From: Shinisaurus crocodilurus
Taxonomy: Eukaryota; Chordata; Lepidosauria; Squamata; Shinisauridae
Direction: 5' to 3'
Assembly: GCA_021292165.1 (NCBI GenBank)
Contig: CM037879.1
Coordinates: forward strand, 22,799,817-22,863,816
DNA: 64,000 bases
Below are positions 20,262 to 30,779 of the stretch, piece after piece. Under the pieces are notes generated by a model. The model saw only the letters and a program-made list of their open reading frames with translations, was not told where the DNA came from and searched no databases. The position numbers were made by a program, and so were the translations under genes. Every line of letters starts with the position of its first letter. Position 1 is the first letter of the stretch.

Positions 20262-20662
20262 CTGGCCTTAGTTTGCACATACTGACAACCCATCCGTTTA
20301 AAAACAATGGGTCGTGGGAGCAGTGCACCTGCCTCATCCGCTTTAGCGTAAAACCCACAATCGGTTCCTTCATAGGTTGTGTAGTATGATGTGCAAACCC
20401 AAACTGCTGGGTTGTTTAGGGGCTAAATAAACAGCAGTTAACCCATGGCTTGTTCTTGGATTAACTGTTGTGTAGTCCCTAAACAAGCCAGTGCTCCAGG
20501 TTCACATGTCACACTCAACAACCTATGACCTGGCCGATCGTAGGTTGTTGATTAAAAGCGGAAGTGAGGAGTGTGCGGGAGGCAATGCTTGCTCACTCCC
20601 GCACGTGTATGGCAAACCGTGGGTTAATTAACCCACACTTTGCCTTTACATGCGATCTGGGT
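20262..20662. mobile_element. Compound foldback element(s), TTTGCACAT ends
   Basis: TTAGTTTGCACATACTGACA at the left pairs with GTATGATGTGCAAACCCA near 20400. A second hairpin unit contains GGGTTGTTTAGGGGCTA and TAGTCCCTAAACAAGCC, then GGTTCACATGTCACACTCAA, CAACCTA/TAGGTTG pairs, and a final ACATGCGATCTGGG. It is probably two related foldbacks side by side or one nested in the other. Confidence 0.62.
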
Positions 20663-21200
20663 AATCATGCTTGCTGTGAGTATACCAGTGTAGTACCTGT
20701 GTTTCCTGCAGCAAACACAAAGTGAAAGTGATAGATACAAATAGACACAAATCCATGGTTATATATTGGGAAGTCACAACCATCCAAAGCTCCCAGCCAG
20801 GTGAAGATACACGGATGATTAAGGAGGCATGTCTATTGTTCTCAATGTACATGCTTGCTACAGGAAACAACAGTGTGTAACACTGCTTATTTACTCCTTT
20901 GCTGCCACCTGATTCCCCCTGTCCTGTCCCCACTACTGTTCAATCCCTGACCTCTCCCACCATCTCTGTCTTGTCCCTCTAATGTAGAACATAAATCTTC
21001 TGGGTAGGGACTTCTGTACCATAGTAAGACCAGTACAATGTCACAAAACATGCCATTAGGCCTATGTTATGGTTGTGTGCCATATTGATGATTGCATTGG
21101 GGAGTAGAGAAATATGCTAAGTAAGAATTTCTTCTGGAGGGTTGGCTAGCAGGTTAGCTCAGTTGTTTTAAAGTTGTTGCCAGTTCCTACCAGTTCCTTT
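20663..21200. other. No gene recognised
   Basis: Single-copy looking sequence without assignable repeats. Confidence 0.4.
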
Positions 21201-21401
21201 GGGAAAGGGCCATGGCTCAATGGTAGAGCATATATTTTGCATGCAGAAGGTCCCAAGTTCAATCCCTGGCGTCTCCAGATAAGGCTGGAAAAATCCCTGC
21301 CTCAAACCCTGGAGAGTCATGCCGGTCATTCTGGGCTAGATGGACCAATGGTCTGACCTCAGTTTAAGGCAGGCAGCTTCCTATTTTCCTATGTTTCTAG
21401 A
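21201..21401 (+). mobile_element. tRNA-derived SINE, well preserved
   Basis: GGGCCATGGCTCAATGGTAG gives a good A box and AAGTTCAATCCCTGG a good B box. The body ends CAGGCAGCTTCCTATTTTCC. It is the best preserved of the six copies by eye. Confidence 0.9.
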
Positions 21402-21550
21402 GATTTCTAAGGTTAGGGTTACCAGGTCAAAATAAAGGATGCTACATATACTAACTAGTATATTGGTGCTGCTGAATAGGTATTGTGTAGTAGTAGTTTT
21501 GAGACTGAGGCTTGCTTGGGACCTTCCTAAAAGATCAGCTGTGTGTGTAT

Positions 21551-21711
21551 TCATAGATTTCATAGATCATAGAGTTGGAAGGGGCCTACAAGGCCATCGA
21601 GTCCAACCCCCTGCTCAATGCAGGAAACTAGAGGAGGGGTCTCCCATCCAAGTAATAACCAGGCTTGACCCTGCTTAGCTTTCCACGCTCAGACAAGCTG
21701 AGCCAGCGTAT
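21551..21711 (-). mobile_element. 5S rRNA-headed SINE with CR1 tail
   Basis: On the minus strand the element starts with a head containing AAGCTAAGCAGGGTCAAGCC. TACTTGGATGGGAGACCCC follows, then the tail GGGTTGGACTCGATGGCC. The head equals the middle of vertebrate 5S rRNA (box A, intermediate element, start of box C). The tail equals the local CR1 3' end. Full length is about 160 bp. Confidence 0.9.
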
Positions 21712-21927
21712 GCTAAGTATATAATTCTGCACCAGAGCGACCCAAATTTTGTTCCAGGAAAAACTGAATTCCACAACCTGTATAAATTATGCAAATTCAT
21801 ACGATATGCATTATTTATATTCTTTTGCATAGTTTATTCAGTTTGTGCTAGTTATGTGGAGGTGCCCCACCCCTCGGGCTATTGGAATTCTTATTTAGAC
21901 ACCATTATTCTTGCTTCTGAGCTTTCA

Positions 21928-22219
21928 CAGGGTGGCCAAAAAGAGGAAACTCTTTACAAAAATTGTATACACGGATTTGTGTATGCTGAGTTATATGTAT
22001 AGATGCAAATTCAGAAATAGTATAATTTAAGTAGAAATACAATACATCTCACCATAGTGGGGAAGACTGTGACCAGTGTGCCTGCCCAGTCTGCTGTACA
22101 CTGGGCAACCTGAAGGCCCCTGCACTCCTTTCTTGTGGTTCTTTTATCTTTAGACTTGGATTGAATGGCCCTTCAAATAGAGGGCAGTCCTCTGTAAAGT
22201 GGGGCACATGGCCACCCTA
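21928..22219. mobile_element. Element F, AGGGTGGCC TIRs, copy 1
   Basis: Ends CAGGGTGGCC and GGCCACCCTA are inverted repeats. TTTCA lies on both sides (21923-21927 and 22220-22224), suggesting a 5-bp target duplication. The interior aligns with 31664-32029 (ACAATACATCTCACCATAGT, GCCCAGTCTGCTG, GCCCTTCAAATAGAG). No protein is encoded. Confidence 0.75.
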
Positions 22220-22224
22220 TTTCA

Positions 22225-22530
22225 ATCATGTATTTGCAGTCATAAAGAAAGCTGACAGTCTCAGGAAGCTGATTTCTGCGGCCAATGTCAGAGGCTTTTC
22301 AGTGTCTGCATGGAATTGCAGTACAGTATATACACACCTTGCCTATAAAAATCATCCTTTCTCACGATAACAGTATGTTCTATTTGCGGTTGTTGTTTTA
22401 ATGTTACTAATTTTTTTGTTTTGAGCAAGAGTAATATAAATCAGGTAAGAGAATAAATAATGGCCATATGTAAATATTTCAAGTGCATCCACTAATCATT
22501 GAACACTTTTTGTAATTTCTGACTCTATGG
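22225..22530. other. No feature recognised
   Basis: Single-copy looking DNA. Confidence 0.4.
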
Positions 22531-22861
22531 CCTGGTTTGCACATCACAACAATTCCTGGGTTGTTTAACCCAGGAATTGCTGGGGCCGAGCAGCAGCAAG
22601 CGAGCATGCTGCCTCCTGTGCACTCGTCACTTCCTTTTTCAATCAACACCTGTTCCTGGGTTGTTATAATGATGTCCGAACCCAAAACTCTGGGTTATAT
22701 AGGAGTTAAACAATCCAGAGTTAACCCAACAATCACCCATGGCTTTTTGTTTCGGAAAATGGAAGTGGTAAGCCGGTGGGAGGCACTGTGCTTGCTCCCA
22801 CATGGCTACGCCAATTCCTGGGTTATTTATCACAGGAATTGGGCATTACATGTGAACCAGG
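22531..22861. mobile_element. Foldback element, CCTGGTTTGCACATC ends
   Basis: Left CCTGGTTTGCACATCACAAC and right TTACATGTGAACCAGG are inverted repeats. Inside are AATTCCTGGGTTGTTTAACC with its own palindrome, CCCAAAACTCTGGGTTATAT, GAGTTAAACAATCC and CCTGGGTTATTTATCACAGG. Several hairpins of different sequence share one pair of outer ends. Confidence 0.78.
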
Positions 22862-23399
22862 TCTGTGTGTATGTGAGTGAGTGAGAGAGAGAGAAAAGCA
22901 ACACCCCAAACACGTTATTTGCTGTGGGATACAATTGCTTCCTTCAGATGGAATAGAATGGAGAGCAGGATGTCTTTATTTAAACACTGTTGGAAAATAT
23001 TTCCCTCCCACAGTATGGACTAAAAAGGCCCTTCCTGGAAGAAATTGAGATACAGAGATCCTGAGAAGTTGATTAGTCATACTCTGAAGTATGAAGAGAA
23101 TGTAAGGAGAGGAAGTGGTGGTTGGTGAGTCAGCATGAGTAATCTGGTTACAGTGAGCATGAAGGCTGAGTTGTGTTTTTTCTCCCCTCTTAATCATTTA
23201 TGAATTATTTTTTTAATGGAGGGAAATAAGTTATATTATGCCTTTGTTGCTAGCAGTTCCTTTAAAGCCATCTTTAATAAAAACACTTACCATCTCTAGA
23301 TCACAGTTTTTATCCCTGTGGACACTTCTTTCAAAGAGCATGGAGAGAAGAAAAGAAAGGGGAAAGTCCAATGGTAAGCATGTTCCTTTTCTTTCTTTT
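22862..23399. other. No gene recognised
   Basis: Short GA-rich run at 22877-22895. Otherwise single-copy looking. Confidence 0.4.
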
Positions 23400-23665
23400 T
23401 GCTGATTGTGTTGTCTAAGCATATACTGGAATTTTAAGAGTTAGCTGCTTTTCCCAGTGGTCCAGAATTCATTGCATTCTCACAGGGGCAGAATGGGGTT
23501 CTGTTGTGTATCAGGTTTTTTGGTGTAGTTCTTAATGTTTCACAATTTTAAATTGTTAAGTTTTAGTTTTAGGATCATACCTAGTTGAGAACAGGCTTGC
23601 AGACAAACTGTGTATTGCAGAGACTGAACATTGAGCAGTCCAATGGTGCAGAGAACTGCTTGTCC
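23400..23665. repeat. Duplicated block G, copy 1
   Basis: It aligns in direct orientation with 27652-27935. Shared stretches include CTGGAATTTTAAGA, GGTCCAGAATTCATTGCA, CTCTCACAGGGGCAG-like sequence, AACAGGCTTGCAGACAAACT and GAGCAGTC. Identity by eye is roughly 80 to 85 percent with small indels. It is either an unrecognised repeat or an old local duplication. Confidence 0.75.
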
Positions 23666-23890
23666 CCACTCCTGGGAAACTGAGTTCATAATTCAATGCT
23701 GGCTATTGCACAAACATGGTACAAGACTATAGTTGTTGGATGTCCCTGATTTTAGAAGGGTACCCTTTATAACAAAACCAAAACTTCTTCTTCACAAAAA
23801 CCATTTGCATAGTTCTCTTTGGAACACTTATACCACAAATCCAAAGTGTCCCCCTTTAAATACACACCGTGTTGAGATGGCAATCCTGGC

Positions 23891-24103
23891 TTATTTATTT
23901 ATTAATTATATTTATACCCCACCTTTTTTCCTGCAAGGAACCCAAGGCAGTTTACATAATCCTCCTCCTCCTCCTCCTCCTCCTCCTCCTCCTCACAACA
24001 ACCCTGTGAGGTAGGTTAGGCTGAGAGGCAGTGACTGGCCCAAAGTCACCCAGTGAGTTTCATGGCTGAGCGGGGAATAGAACTCGGATCTCCACTGGCT
24101 GAA
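23891..24103 (-). mobile_element. CORE-SINE (tRNA-headed, MIR-like) with internal deletion and CCT expansion
   Basis: The minus-strand order is tRNA-like head remnant, then core (GACTTTGGGCCAGTCACTG), then CACAGGGTTGTTGTG and the A-rich tail. A (CCT)n run at 23961-23994 replaces the usual CCTCCTCCTC. The head is shortened: GGATCTCC jumps directly to ACTGGCT. Confidence 0.82.
23961..23994. repeat. (CCT)n microsatellite inside the SINE
   Basis: Eleven CCT units, expanded from the short CCT run normal for this SINE (compare 26236-26246). Confidence 0.95.
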
Positions 24104-24516
24104 TCAGTTCCTCTAATTCATTATATACAAGAACATGATTTGAATAACTTGCTATGCTGTTGGATTGACTGTCCATGACAACTTTATAAAACTGAACACA
24201 TGGACAATTCAGCATGCAAGGCTGATAATTCAAATCAGTGGGAATCTTGCAGGTGAATCCAATGACTTTGCACTCCTGAAGCAGCTACAGGTTTGTTTCA
24301 CATTGTATGCATGCCAACAGCCTACTAGGGTTGGGCATTTGACTAATAATAATTTTTAAAAGAGTTAATTGACCAGTCAAATAATGGTCAGGTTTTTTAA
24401 AAGCATCGACTTTATCAGAATAACAAAACAACAACAACACCAAAACACTTTAATCATAACATTATGCTAATTATGAAAACAAATTAATTGCTTCACAATC
24501 ACAGTTAACTAAATTG

Positions 24517-24636
24517 GGATGCAATTATATGCATGTTTACACCGAAAAAAGTCCTACAACTCTCAGCAGTGCTGGCTGGGGAATGCTGAAAATTGTATAA
24601 CTATTTTCTGTCTAAACATGATAGGATTGTGCCTTT
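24517..24636. mobile_element. GCAATCCTAT MITE, type b
   Basis: GGATGCAATTATATGCATGT, GAAAAAAGTCCTACAACTC, the mirrored GGCTGGGGAATGCTG, then CTGTCTAAACATG and ATAGGATTGTGCC. Both arms are present. Confidence 0.85.
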
Positions 24637-25662
24637 AATTGTTTAAATGTTTTTAAATTTCTAGACCCAAACCCAGTCCCATACTTTACAGAGTCACCTG
24701 CCAGATCCCATGAATTGGGGTATTGCCTGATTCCTGTAGCAAGTAGCATTGAATCTTGGGTAGTCCTAAGCATTGACCCTTGCTCCTGGTGGTTGCTTGG
24801 GTTCCTGTTTGGAGCTGGCTGCAGTTCTAATTGGTGGCCAATAAAAGAAGTGTTCCTATGCTCCTAGGTTAGTCCCTGACTGGTCAAGGCTACATGCAAG
24901 TAGCCCTCACTGCTGCCCTTGCTAACAAATGACACAATTTATTTTTTTATAGGTAAATTGCCATCTGCACAGCGATATTCTTGCCTTCATGGAATATTTG
25001 ACTGCAGTCCAATCATAGGTGGTCACTTGGCAATTGGACCTAGTTGTCCTACCAGCCCATGCTGGTACATCATCCATGCATTGTGAGTTCTGAAGCTTGT
25101 CTACAGTAGAGATGGATAGAAACCCACCTATCCCTGTCTGATTTTTTTAATTAATCACCCAAGTGTCTGAATTTTGCCTGGTTTCCAATCTGGTTTTGTG
25201 GGAAAGATAGACTCCTCCTTCCCCCTTACCAGCAAACAAACCTATCAGTTTCAGACTTTGGTAAAGGCACCTGTCTGGAGGTTTATCAGTTGGTTTCCCT
25301 CCCTACCAAGCAGGCTGTGTTATAATTCTAAATCTGCCAGTCCAGCCCCGCTAGAAGCCCTGTTCAACAACATTCTGACATCTGGTCAGGTGACTCTGAA
25401 AGCACTGTTGATTGGTCCCTGCCCTGATAAAACTGCCATACACAAACACTTCTTTGTGGGGTGGGGGGTTACATTTTTATACCACCCATAGCCAAAGCTC
25501 TCTGGGTGGTTTATAACAGTTCTGAGGAAGAATTTTTCGGGATGCTTCACACAGGACAATTTCCTCCATGAATATCATTTAATTGTAAGAAAACCTCATC
25601 CCTACTGCAAATGGTTGCTATGTGTATGATTTTCCTACATGGAAGTGATAGCCCTGTAAGAC
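24637..25662. other. No gene recognised
   Basis: A 105-residue open frame at 25174-25491 has no recognisable domain. A LINE-tail-like TTTTTATACCACCC lies near 25474. Confidence 0.4.
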
Positions 25663-25716
25663 ATTTTATTTATTTATTTATTTATTCATTCATTCATTCA
25701 TTCATTCATTCATTCT
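25663..25716. repeat. (TTTA)n(TTCA)n microsatellite
   Basis: TTTA units turn into ATTC units directly before the GC-rich element. It is probably the tail of the CORE-SINE that continues at 26182. Confidence 0.9.
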
Positions 25717-26181
25717 GGGCCAGTTCATACGACCCACGCGGTGAGCGGGGGAGACACCATGGGGCTGTCCGTGGGGTCTGGCGGGGCGCCGCAGACGACC
25801 TGCACCCCGCGTGCGTGGGCGGACCCCGGTGGAGCCGGAAGTCCCCGCATCGCAGTGTGGGCTTCCCGGTGCTAGGGGGCGGCGGCTCAGAATGCCCAGA
25901 GGGGCTGTTTGGCCCTACAGGCTGGAGCAGCCGCAGCTCCAGCCGCTCTGGGCTGCCGCCTCTGTGCGGCCACGGGAGGCCCCCCGCGGGACGGCCGCCT
26001 GCTGTTCGCCTAGCAGGGTGGCCACGCGCGATAGGGGCTTACCCCTCTACTGCCCATGGTCACTTCGCGTGTTCGTGCGCGCCGCCATCCCGCAGGGGCG
26101 CCCCTGGCCGGCGTTCGCACGACACGGGAACCGCGGGGGGGTTCTGCTCCCCCGCGGTTTCCATGTCGTGCGAACCAGCCC
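25717..26181. mobile_element. GC-rich CpG-dense foldback element in a SINE tail
   Basis: Ends GGGCCAGTTCATACGAC and GTCGTGCGAACCAGCCC are inverted repeats over 17 positions with few mismatches. The 465-bp interior is very GC- and CpG-rich and holds a perfect hairpin CCGCGGGGG / CCCCCGCGG at 26130-26158. It interrupts the 3' tail of a CORE-SINE, whose body resumes as CTATTTATACCATACC. Overlapping open frames of about 200 residues read through into the SINE and are not genes. It could be mistaken for a CpG-island promoter. Confidence 0.8.
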
Positions 26182-26402
26182 TCTATTTATACCATACCTT
26201 TTTTCCTGCAAGGAACCCAAGGCGGCTTACATAATCCTCCTCCTCTCCATTTTATCCTCACAACAACCCTGTGAGGTAGGTGAGGCTGAGAGTCAGTGTC
26301 TGGCCCAAAGTCACCCTGTGAGTTTCATGGCAGAGCGGGGACTAGAACCCGGATCTCCCGAGTCCCAGTCCAACACTCTCACCACTATGCCACACTGGCT
26401 CT
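26182..26402 (-). mobile_element. CORE-SINE, near full length
   Basis: On the minus strand: head AGCCAGTGTGGCATAGTGGT (A box), GATCCGGGTTCTAGTCC (B box), core TGACTTTGGGCCAGACACTG, CACAGGGTTGTTGTGAGG, then GTAAGCCGCCTTGGGTTCC. The layout is tRNA head, CORE domain and LINE-like tail. Confidence 0.9.
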
Positions 26403-26403
26403 T

Positions 26404-26470
26404 TTAATTTACAGGAGTAAATTAATTTAATTTAATTAATTTAATTTAATTTAATTTACAGGAGTAAATT
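26404..26470. repeat. AATTT-rich tandem repeat with flanking duplication
   Basis: AATTTACAGGAGTAAATTA occurs at both ends of an (ATTTA)n-like run, a local slippage duplication. Confidence 0.85.
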
Positions 26471-27651
26471 ATCGTGTATGGAGTGATTCTCTGGCTAGTT
26501 GCTGGCTAGACCTCTAGGTCCAGACCCTTGCCATATCTTTACCCAGAATAAAGATTTTTGCTCATAGCAGGATCTGACATTTTGTCTGACTATGCTGTAT
26601 CAGAAAGCAGATCAGCTTGCACTATATTATTCCTATGTTTTAATATGTAATTTCCTTTTAATTCCTCCCTGGGTTCTTTGATAGTCAACCTGTAGGAGAC
26701 ACCAGGGTAGACGGTTATGTCATAATGCAAGCATGGGGTTTCCAATCCTGTATTTTATTAAACTCTTAACGGGTGGGTGTGGAGGGACATTTTCAGGAGC
26801 AAACTGGTGGGAGGGGGAGAGCTTAACGGTATCCCCACCCGTCAAGTCTTCCTTGCAAGGCCATTTTTGCCCATTCTCCCCACCCCTAGCTGGCCTGTGG
26901 GCCCAGAAGCAAAACCAAGTAATTGCCTTCAGGGGGGGGGGCATTTCTAGAGTGGAACTGGTGCATGTGAGAAGAGCTAAGTACTCCCTTCTACCCACCC
27001 ACCAATTCTTATCTACGGATCTCTCCCCCCCACCACTCTACACTACATTTGTATTATCTTGGTAAGCACCAGTTTGGGAACATGTATCCGGCTTAGGGAA
27101 CATGCCCTCAGACTTCCTCTCTGTGCACAGCCTTGTTTGTGCAAGTACCAGCCATTTCAAATGGGAGAACTATCCACAGGACCGCAACATTCATAAGGGA
27201 CTACATCCACTTTTGCAAAGCTTAGGGGTCAACTAGACAGGACATTTGTCACATACGTAGTTTGCCTCTGTGTGGTTGATTTTTTACAACATAAATAGCC
27301 AGTGGGGGGTACGGGGGCAAGTCAGGATTCTGGCATACTGTGGTCCCAGTCAGAATGAATCGTACCTTCCCACACATTGCCTACTCACAATGAGAGAAAG
27401 TTCCCATTGGTGCCAATCAGAAGAATGAACCCCATTTAAATCCACAGAGCCATGGAAAGTTTCAAAGCCATAAAGTAAAAGTTAGGTCCCCTGTGGAATA
27501 TCTCTGTAAATGAAACCTAAGGATAGTCTCTTTTTACCAGACAATTACATTAAAAAATGTATTCTTACAGTCAGTGATGGTTGGCGCATATGCTCTGGTA
27601 AAGAAGTTTATGTGAATCCTCCCCCCCCCCCATGCTAGCCATTTCTTTTTC
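26471..27651. other. No gene recognised
   Basis: Ordinary composition. GGGGTCAACTAGACAGGAC near 27226 resembles the left end of 59573-59839. C and G homopolymers lie at 26932 and 27621. Confidence 0.4.
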
Positions 27652-27935
27652 TTTTTGTAAACTGTGTTGCTTTAGCATACTCTGGAATTTTAAGATTTAG
27701 CTAGGTACTCTTCCTAGTAAGCAGAGGAATGGTCCAGAATTCATTGCACTCTCACAGGGGCAGGATGGGTTCTGCTATGGATCAGGTTTTTAAGGTCGAA
27801 TTCTTAATGTATCATTTTTTAAATTGTTCTGTTTTAGCTTTAGGATAATACCTACCGTAGTTGAAAACAGGCTTGCAGACAAACTGTGAGTTGCAGACAG
27901 AATGAACCCTGAGCAGTCAAGTGTTGTACAAGCCA
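27652..27935. repeat. Duplicated block G, copy 2
   Basis: Direct repeat of 23400-23665, about 4.25 kb apart, with the same motif order and scattered substitutions and indels. Confidence 0.75.
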
Positions 27936-28754
27936 TGGTTTGTACAACAGCTTACACAACCAGAATCAAAGTATTGGATTTGACACTTGTACAAGGATAA
28001 AAACAGAGCTTCCGCAATTGGTAGAAGCTTTGCACTAATGGAATGACATCACTGGGTACAAATGTTGGTCTGCAACAATCCACAGCTACCAGATAAGAGG
28101 AAAATACTGCTTTGCTTGAGGAGACTTCAGTCTTTAGTTTCTTGGTGTAAGCCCAGTAGTATAGGAATGACCAAGAAATGTTTGTGACTACAGAAATGTA
28201 TGGCCTCATCCCCAAGAGAGAGTATAAAAACTACAGTGTCATTGTAGGTGAAAGCAGAATTTGAAAGGTGCTGAGTGGTTAGCAAACTATTACTTGTCAT
28301 TTTGGTGCTTTTTTCTCTATTGGAATTTCTGTGTGTGCGCGTGTTTCAAGTGGTTGTAGCTTACAGTAAATGAAACTGGGTCTACAGTGTTAACATTTAC
28401 AAGATGAGACTTTTTTTCGGGTCATGTGGATATTGGCGAACTCCTGACGACCTAATGGGGGAAGAGTGCGATGCTGTCGCCTACATATAGTCACTCTAGT
28501 GTGTCGGTGTTCTGGATTAAAATGAGTAAACAGCATGTGCTTTAAAATTACCTCGTTGCTGATAAGAAGAGGTTAAACCAGTGTTCATCAAACAGAAAGT
28601 GTGCCTTCTGGTTACCCTGGCTGGTAGTTTAAAAAAACAACAAAACCCCACAATGCAATATAAGCGTAAAGTAGATGTTATGGTGGCATGACTTGTATGC
28701 CAGAATGTAGGTTGTGCCAAAATCCTGTAAAGAAAGGGGGTCGCTTTAAAACAG
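27936..28754. other. No gene recognised
   Basis: 28400-28505 is unusually CpG-containing for its surroundings but shows no repeat ends or frame. Confidence 0.4.
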
Positions 28755-28880
28755 AATGGATTGATTTAAATTTTAAATCAATGGTTTTAAACCATCTATC
28801 TATCTATCTATCTATCTAAACCATGATTTAGATCAGTAAGAATAGCTAATTTAAACAACTGATTTAAATCTAGTTTCCTA
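28755..28880. repeat. GATTTAAATC-rich repeat split by (ATCT)n
   Basis: TTGATTTAAATTTTAAATCA, then an (ATCT)n run at 28795-28817, then AACCATGATTTAGATC and TGATTTAAATC. It is a self-complementary AT-rich repeat whose loop is a microsatellite. Confidence 0.65.
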
Positions 28881-29437
28881 TCAATATGCTTAATGTATTT
28901 CCTAAATAATGTGCAAATCTGACCACTAAACCAGGAGGGGATACGGTACATTTTATTTTTTTATTGGGTTGTGTCCAGTAGTGCCTTTCCGCCAGCAGAA
29001 CAGACATTACTGGCAGATCAAATTTCCCCTCTCCCTGCAGCCTCCAGAGCAGATTTGAGGGGCATGTGGAGGGTTGCGGGGGGGGGGGGGACTTCCATTA
29101 TATTAGAGGAAGTCCACTTGTGTTATGCTGGAGTTAGCCCTTAGATAACATGGTGTTTTTTTTACTAATTTAGAACATGCTCTGACAAGTGAATGAAGCC
29201 ATAATAAGGCTTTCAAGTTTTACTGTAGTTTATGACCGATTGTCATATAGGCAGTCAGAGAATGAGGAAAATAATTAAGCAAAGGCTAGATACTCCCCCC
29301 CCCCTTTTAAAATAGGGTTCCTACTACATACTAGAAGTTTAAATGGTAACGTTTCTTTGCAGGATGGTTCACATTTCTCATTAAAAACTAAAAGGTTGCA
29401 TTCAGCTGGCTGAAGATCTTTTGTTAAGACTCAGTGG
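28881..29437. other. No gene recognised
   Basis: Contains a G homopolymer at about 29078-29090 and a C run near 29296-29305. Confidence 0.4.
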
Positions 29438-30380
29438 GTGAGTTTGCAGGTCACGCTAAGCCACCCTGAGAATAAGCCATGATGGTGAGTGGGTGACTTG
29501 TCAGTTACTCCTGACAGATGATCACCTGCTTGGCAGCTTGCCTTGGCTGGTTTCTCCCTCAGGCCTCCCGGCCGCTGCTGGCACGTATCCCAGGGGGCTT
29601 TGCAGCAGAAGTCCTTATTTCCTCATTCCCTGCAGCGGCACCCTTTCTGCAATTGGTCCGCCGGGGTTGCTGGCTCAAGAGGGACACTCCCCCACATCAG
29701 ATCGTCAAAGGGATTTAAGTTTCTGAGCTTTTATGAACAAGGAAACACGTTCACAATTTCTGGCAGGGGGAGCATAGCGATATCCCCCCTCTTCTCAATG
29801 TCCTTGTCAATTTCATCCTTCACGTCAGTGCTTCCCTTGCTAGCGAACACTTTTTTTAAAAAAGGCTGCTGCACATTCTACTGAAATAATAACACCATCC
29901 CCTAAAACTCCTTCTCTCCTGCAGCTGCCAGCCACTTTTGTCTCTCCTGCCCCCTTCGTACTTGTCACTTCCCTCCACTGGTCTCCATTGCTACCTGTCA
30001 GGCATACATATGGGTTACAGAGCAGTGAGCAGGATCACTAAACATATGCAAATGTCATGGCAAAGCAGTAAAATGGAGGGGGAAATTGCCCAGATTTCAA
30101 GGTAGAACAGTAAAAATAAGTGGGAAATTGCGCAAGTTTCCAAGCAGTGGACATTCACTCCTGAGCAGGACTGAAAAAGAAAAACAAACCACATGAAAAG
30201 CCACTCTGAGAACATACCACCCTAAACAACCCTGCTATAAGCCATTCTCAGGGTGGCTTATTTGTGAAAAACAACCCATGGCGGAAAAACTGCTCTGGAT
30301 TCAGACATCATCCTAAGCCACCCTGCATCCATCCAAGATAACATCCCACCAAGGCTTAATGTGATATGCAAACCAGGTTT
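29438..30380. mobile_element. Large foldback element, GGTTTGCATATCAC ends
   Basis: The left end GTGAGTTTGCAGGTCACGCT pairs with the right end, which reads AATGTGATATGCAAACCAGG. Inner AAGCCACCCTGAGAATAAGC mirrors GGTGGCTTATTTG near 30252. At about 940 bp it is the longest of the CTGGTTYGCAYRTSAC group, with a GC-rich middle (29530-29700). No transposase is recognised. Confidence 0.68.
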
Positions 30381-30391
30381 TACTAGCTGAA

Positions 30392-30465
30392 CTTATGCAG
30401 TCAGAAGTAAGCACCACTGAGTTCTGTGGAGTCTACTCCCAGGTAACTATGCACAAGATTGCAGT
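30392..30465. mobile_element. GCAATCCTAT MITE, type a, degraded
   Basis: CAGTCAGAAGTAAGCACCAC, CTACTCCCAGGTAACTATG and CACAAGATTGCAG keep the type a order. Confidence 0.65.
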
Positions 30466-30779
30466 CATTCTGATGCTAAGCAATTGGATATTATGCTGAA
30501 CGTCAAAATTTACTATCCCATCACTGCTTTTAGGATGCAAAACGTCTGCATTCTTTGACCCCCACTTAAAGAGATTATTGGCTGCTGATGCTGCAGCTGT
30601 TTCCTACTATGGTTTTGAGTTCTCTGAAACTGTTTAGGTAGCATATCTGTAGGGTAGGACTTACTGTCCCTAGAGGTCTCCTCTGGGACAACTGTCATGT
30701 TCCAGCAGCAACCAGTGAAGAGGAGCTGGGGCATGGTGAAGCACAACATCACCCATTTTGTCACACTACTACATCAGAC

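Noticed and set aside
21201..21270. A and B box motifs, considered as a tRNA gene
   Set aside because: No full cloverleaf, and the same head with a conserved body recurs six times, which marks a SINE.
23961..23994. Short direct repeats, here and at the other microsatellites, as a possible CRISPR array
   Set aside because: No unique spacers of constant size, and the DNA is vertebrate.
25717..26181. CpG island and candidate promoter
   Set aside because: Terminal inverted repeats and insertion within a SINE tail show that it is a transposon. No exon follows.
25611..26407. Overlapping open frames of about 200 residues, Arg/Pro rich
   Set aside because: They arise from the GC-rich palindromic element and run into a reverse-oriented SINE. 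Composition explains them.
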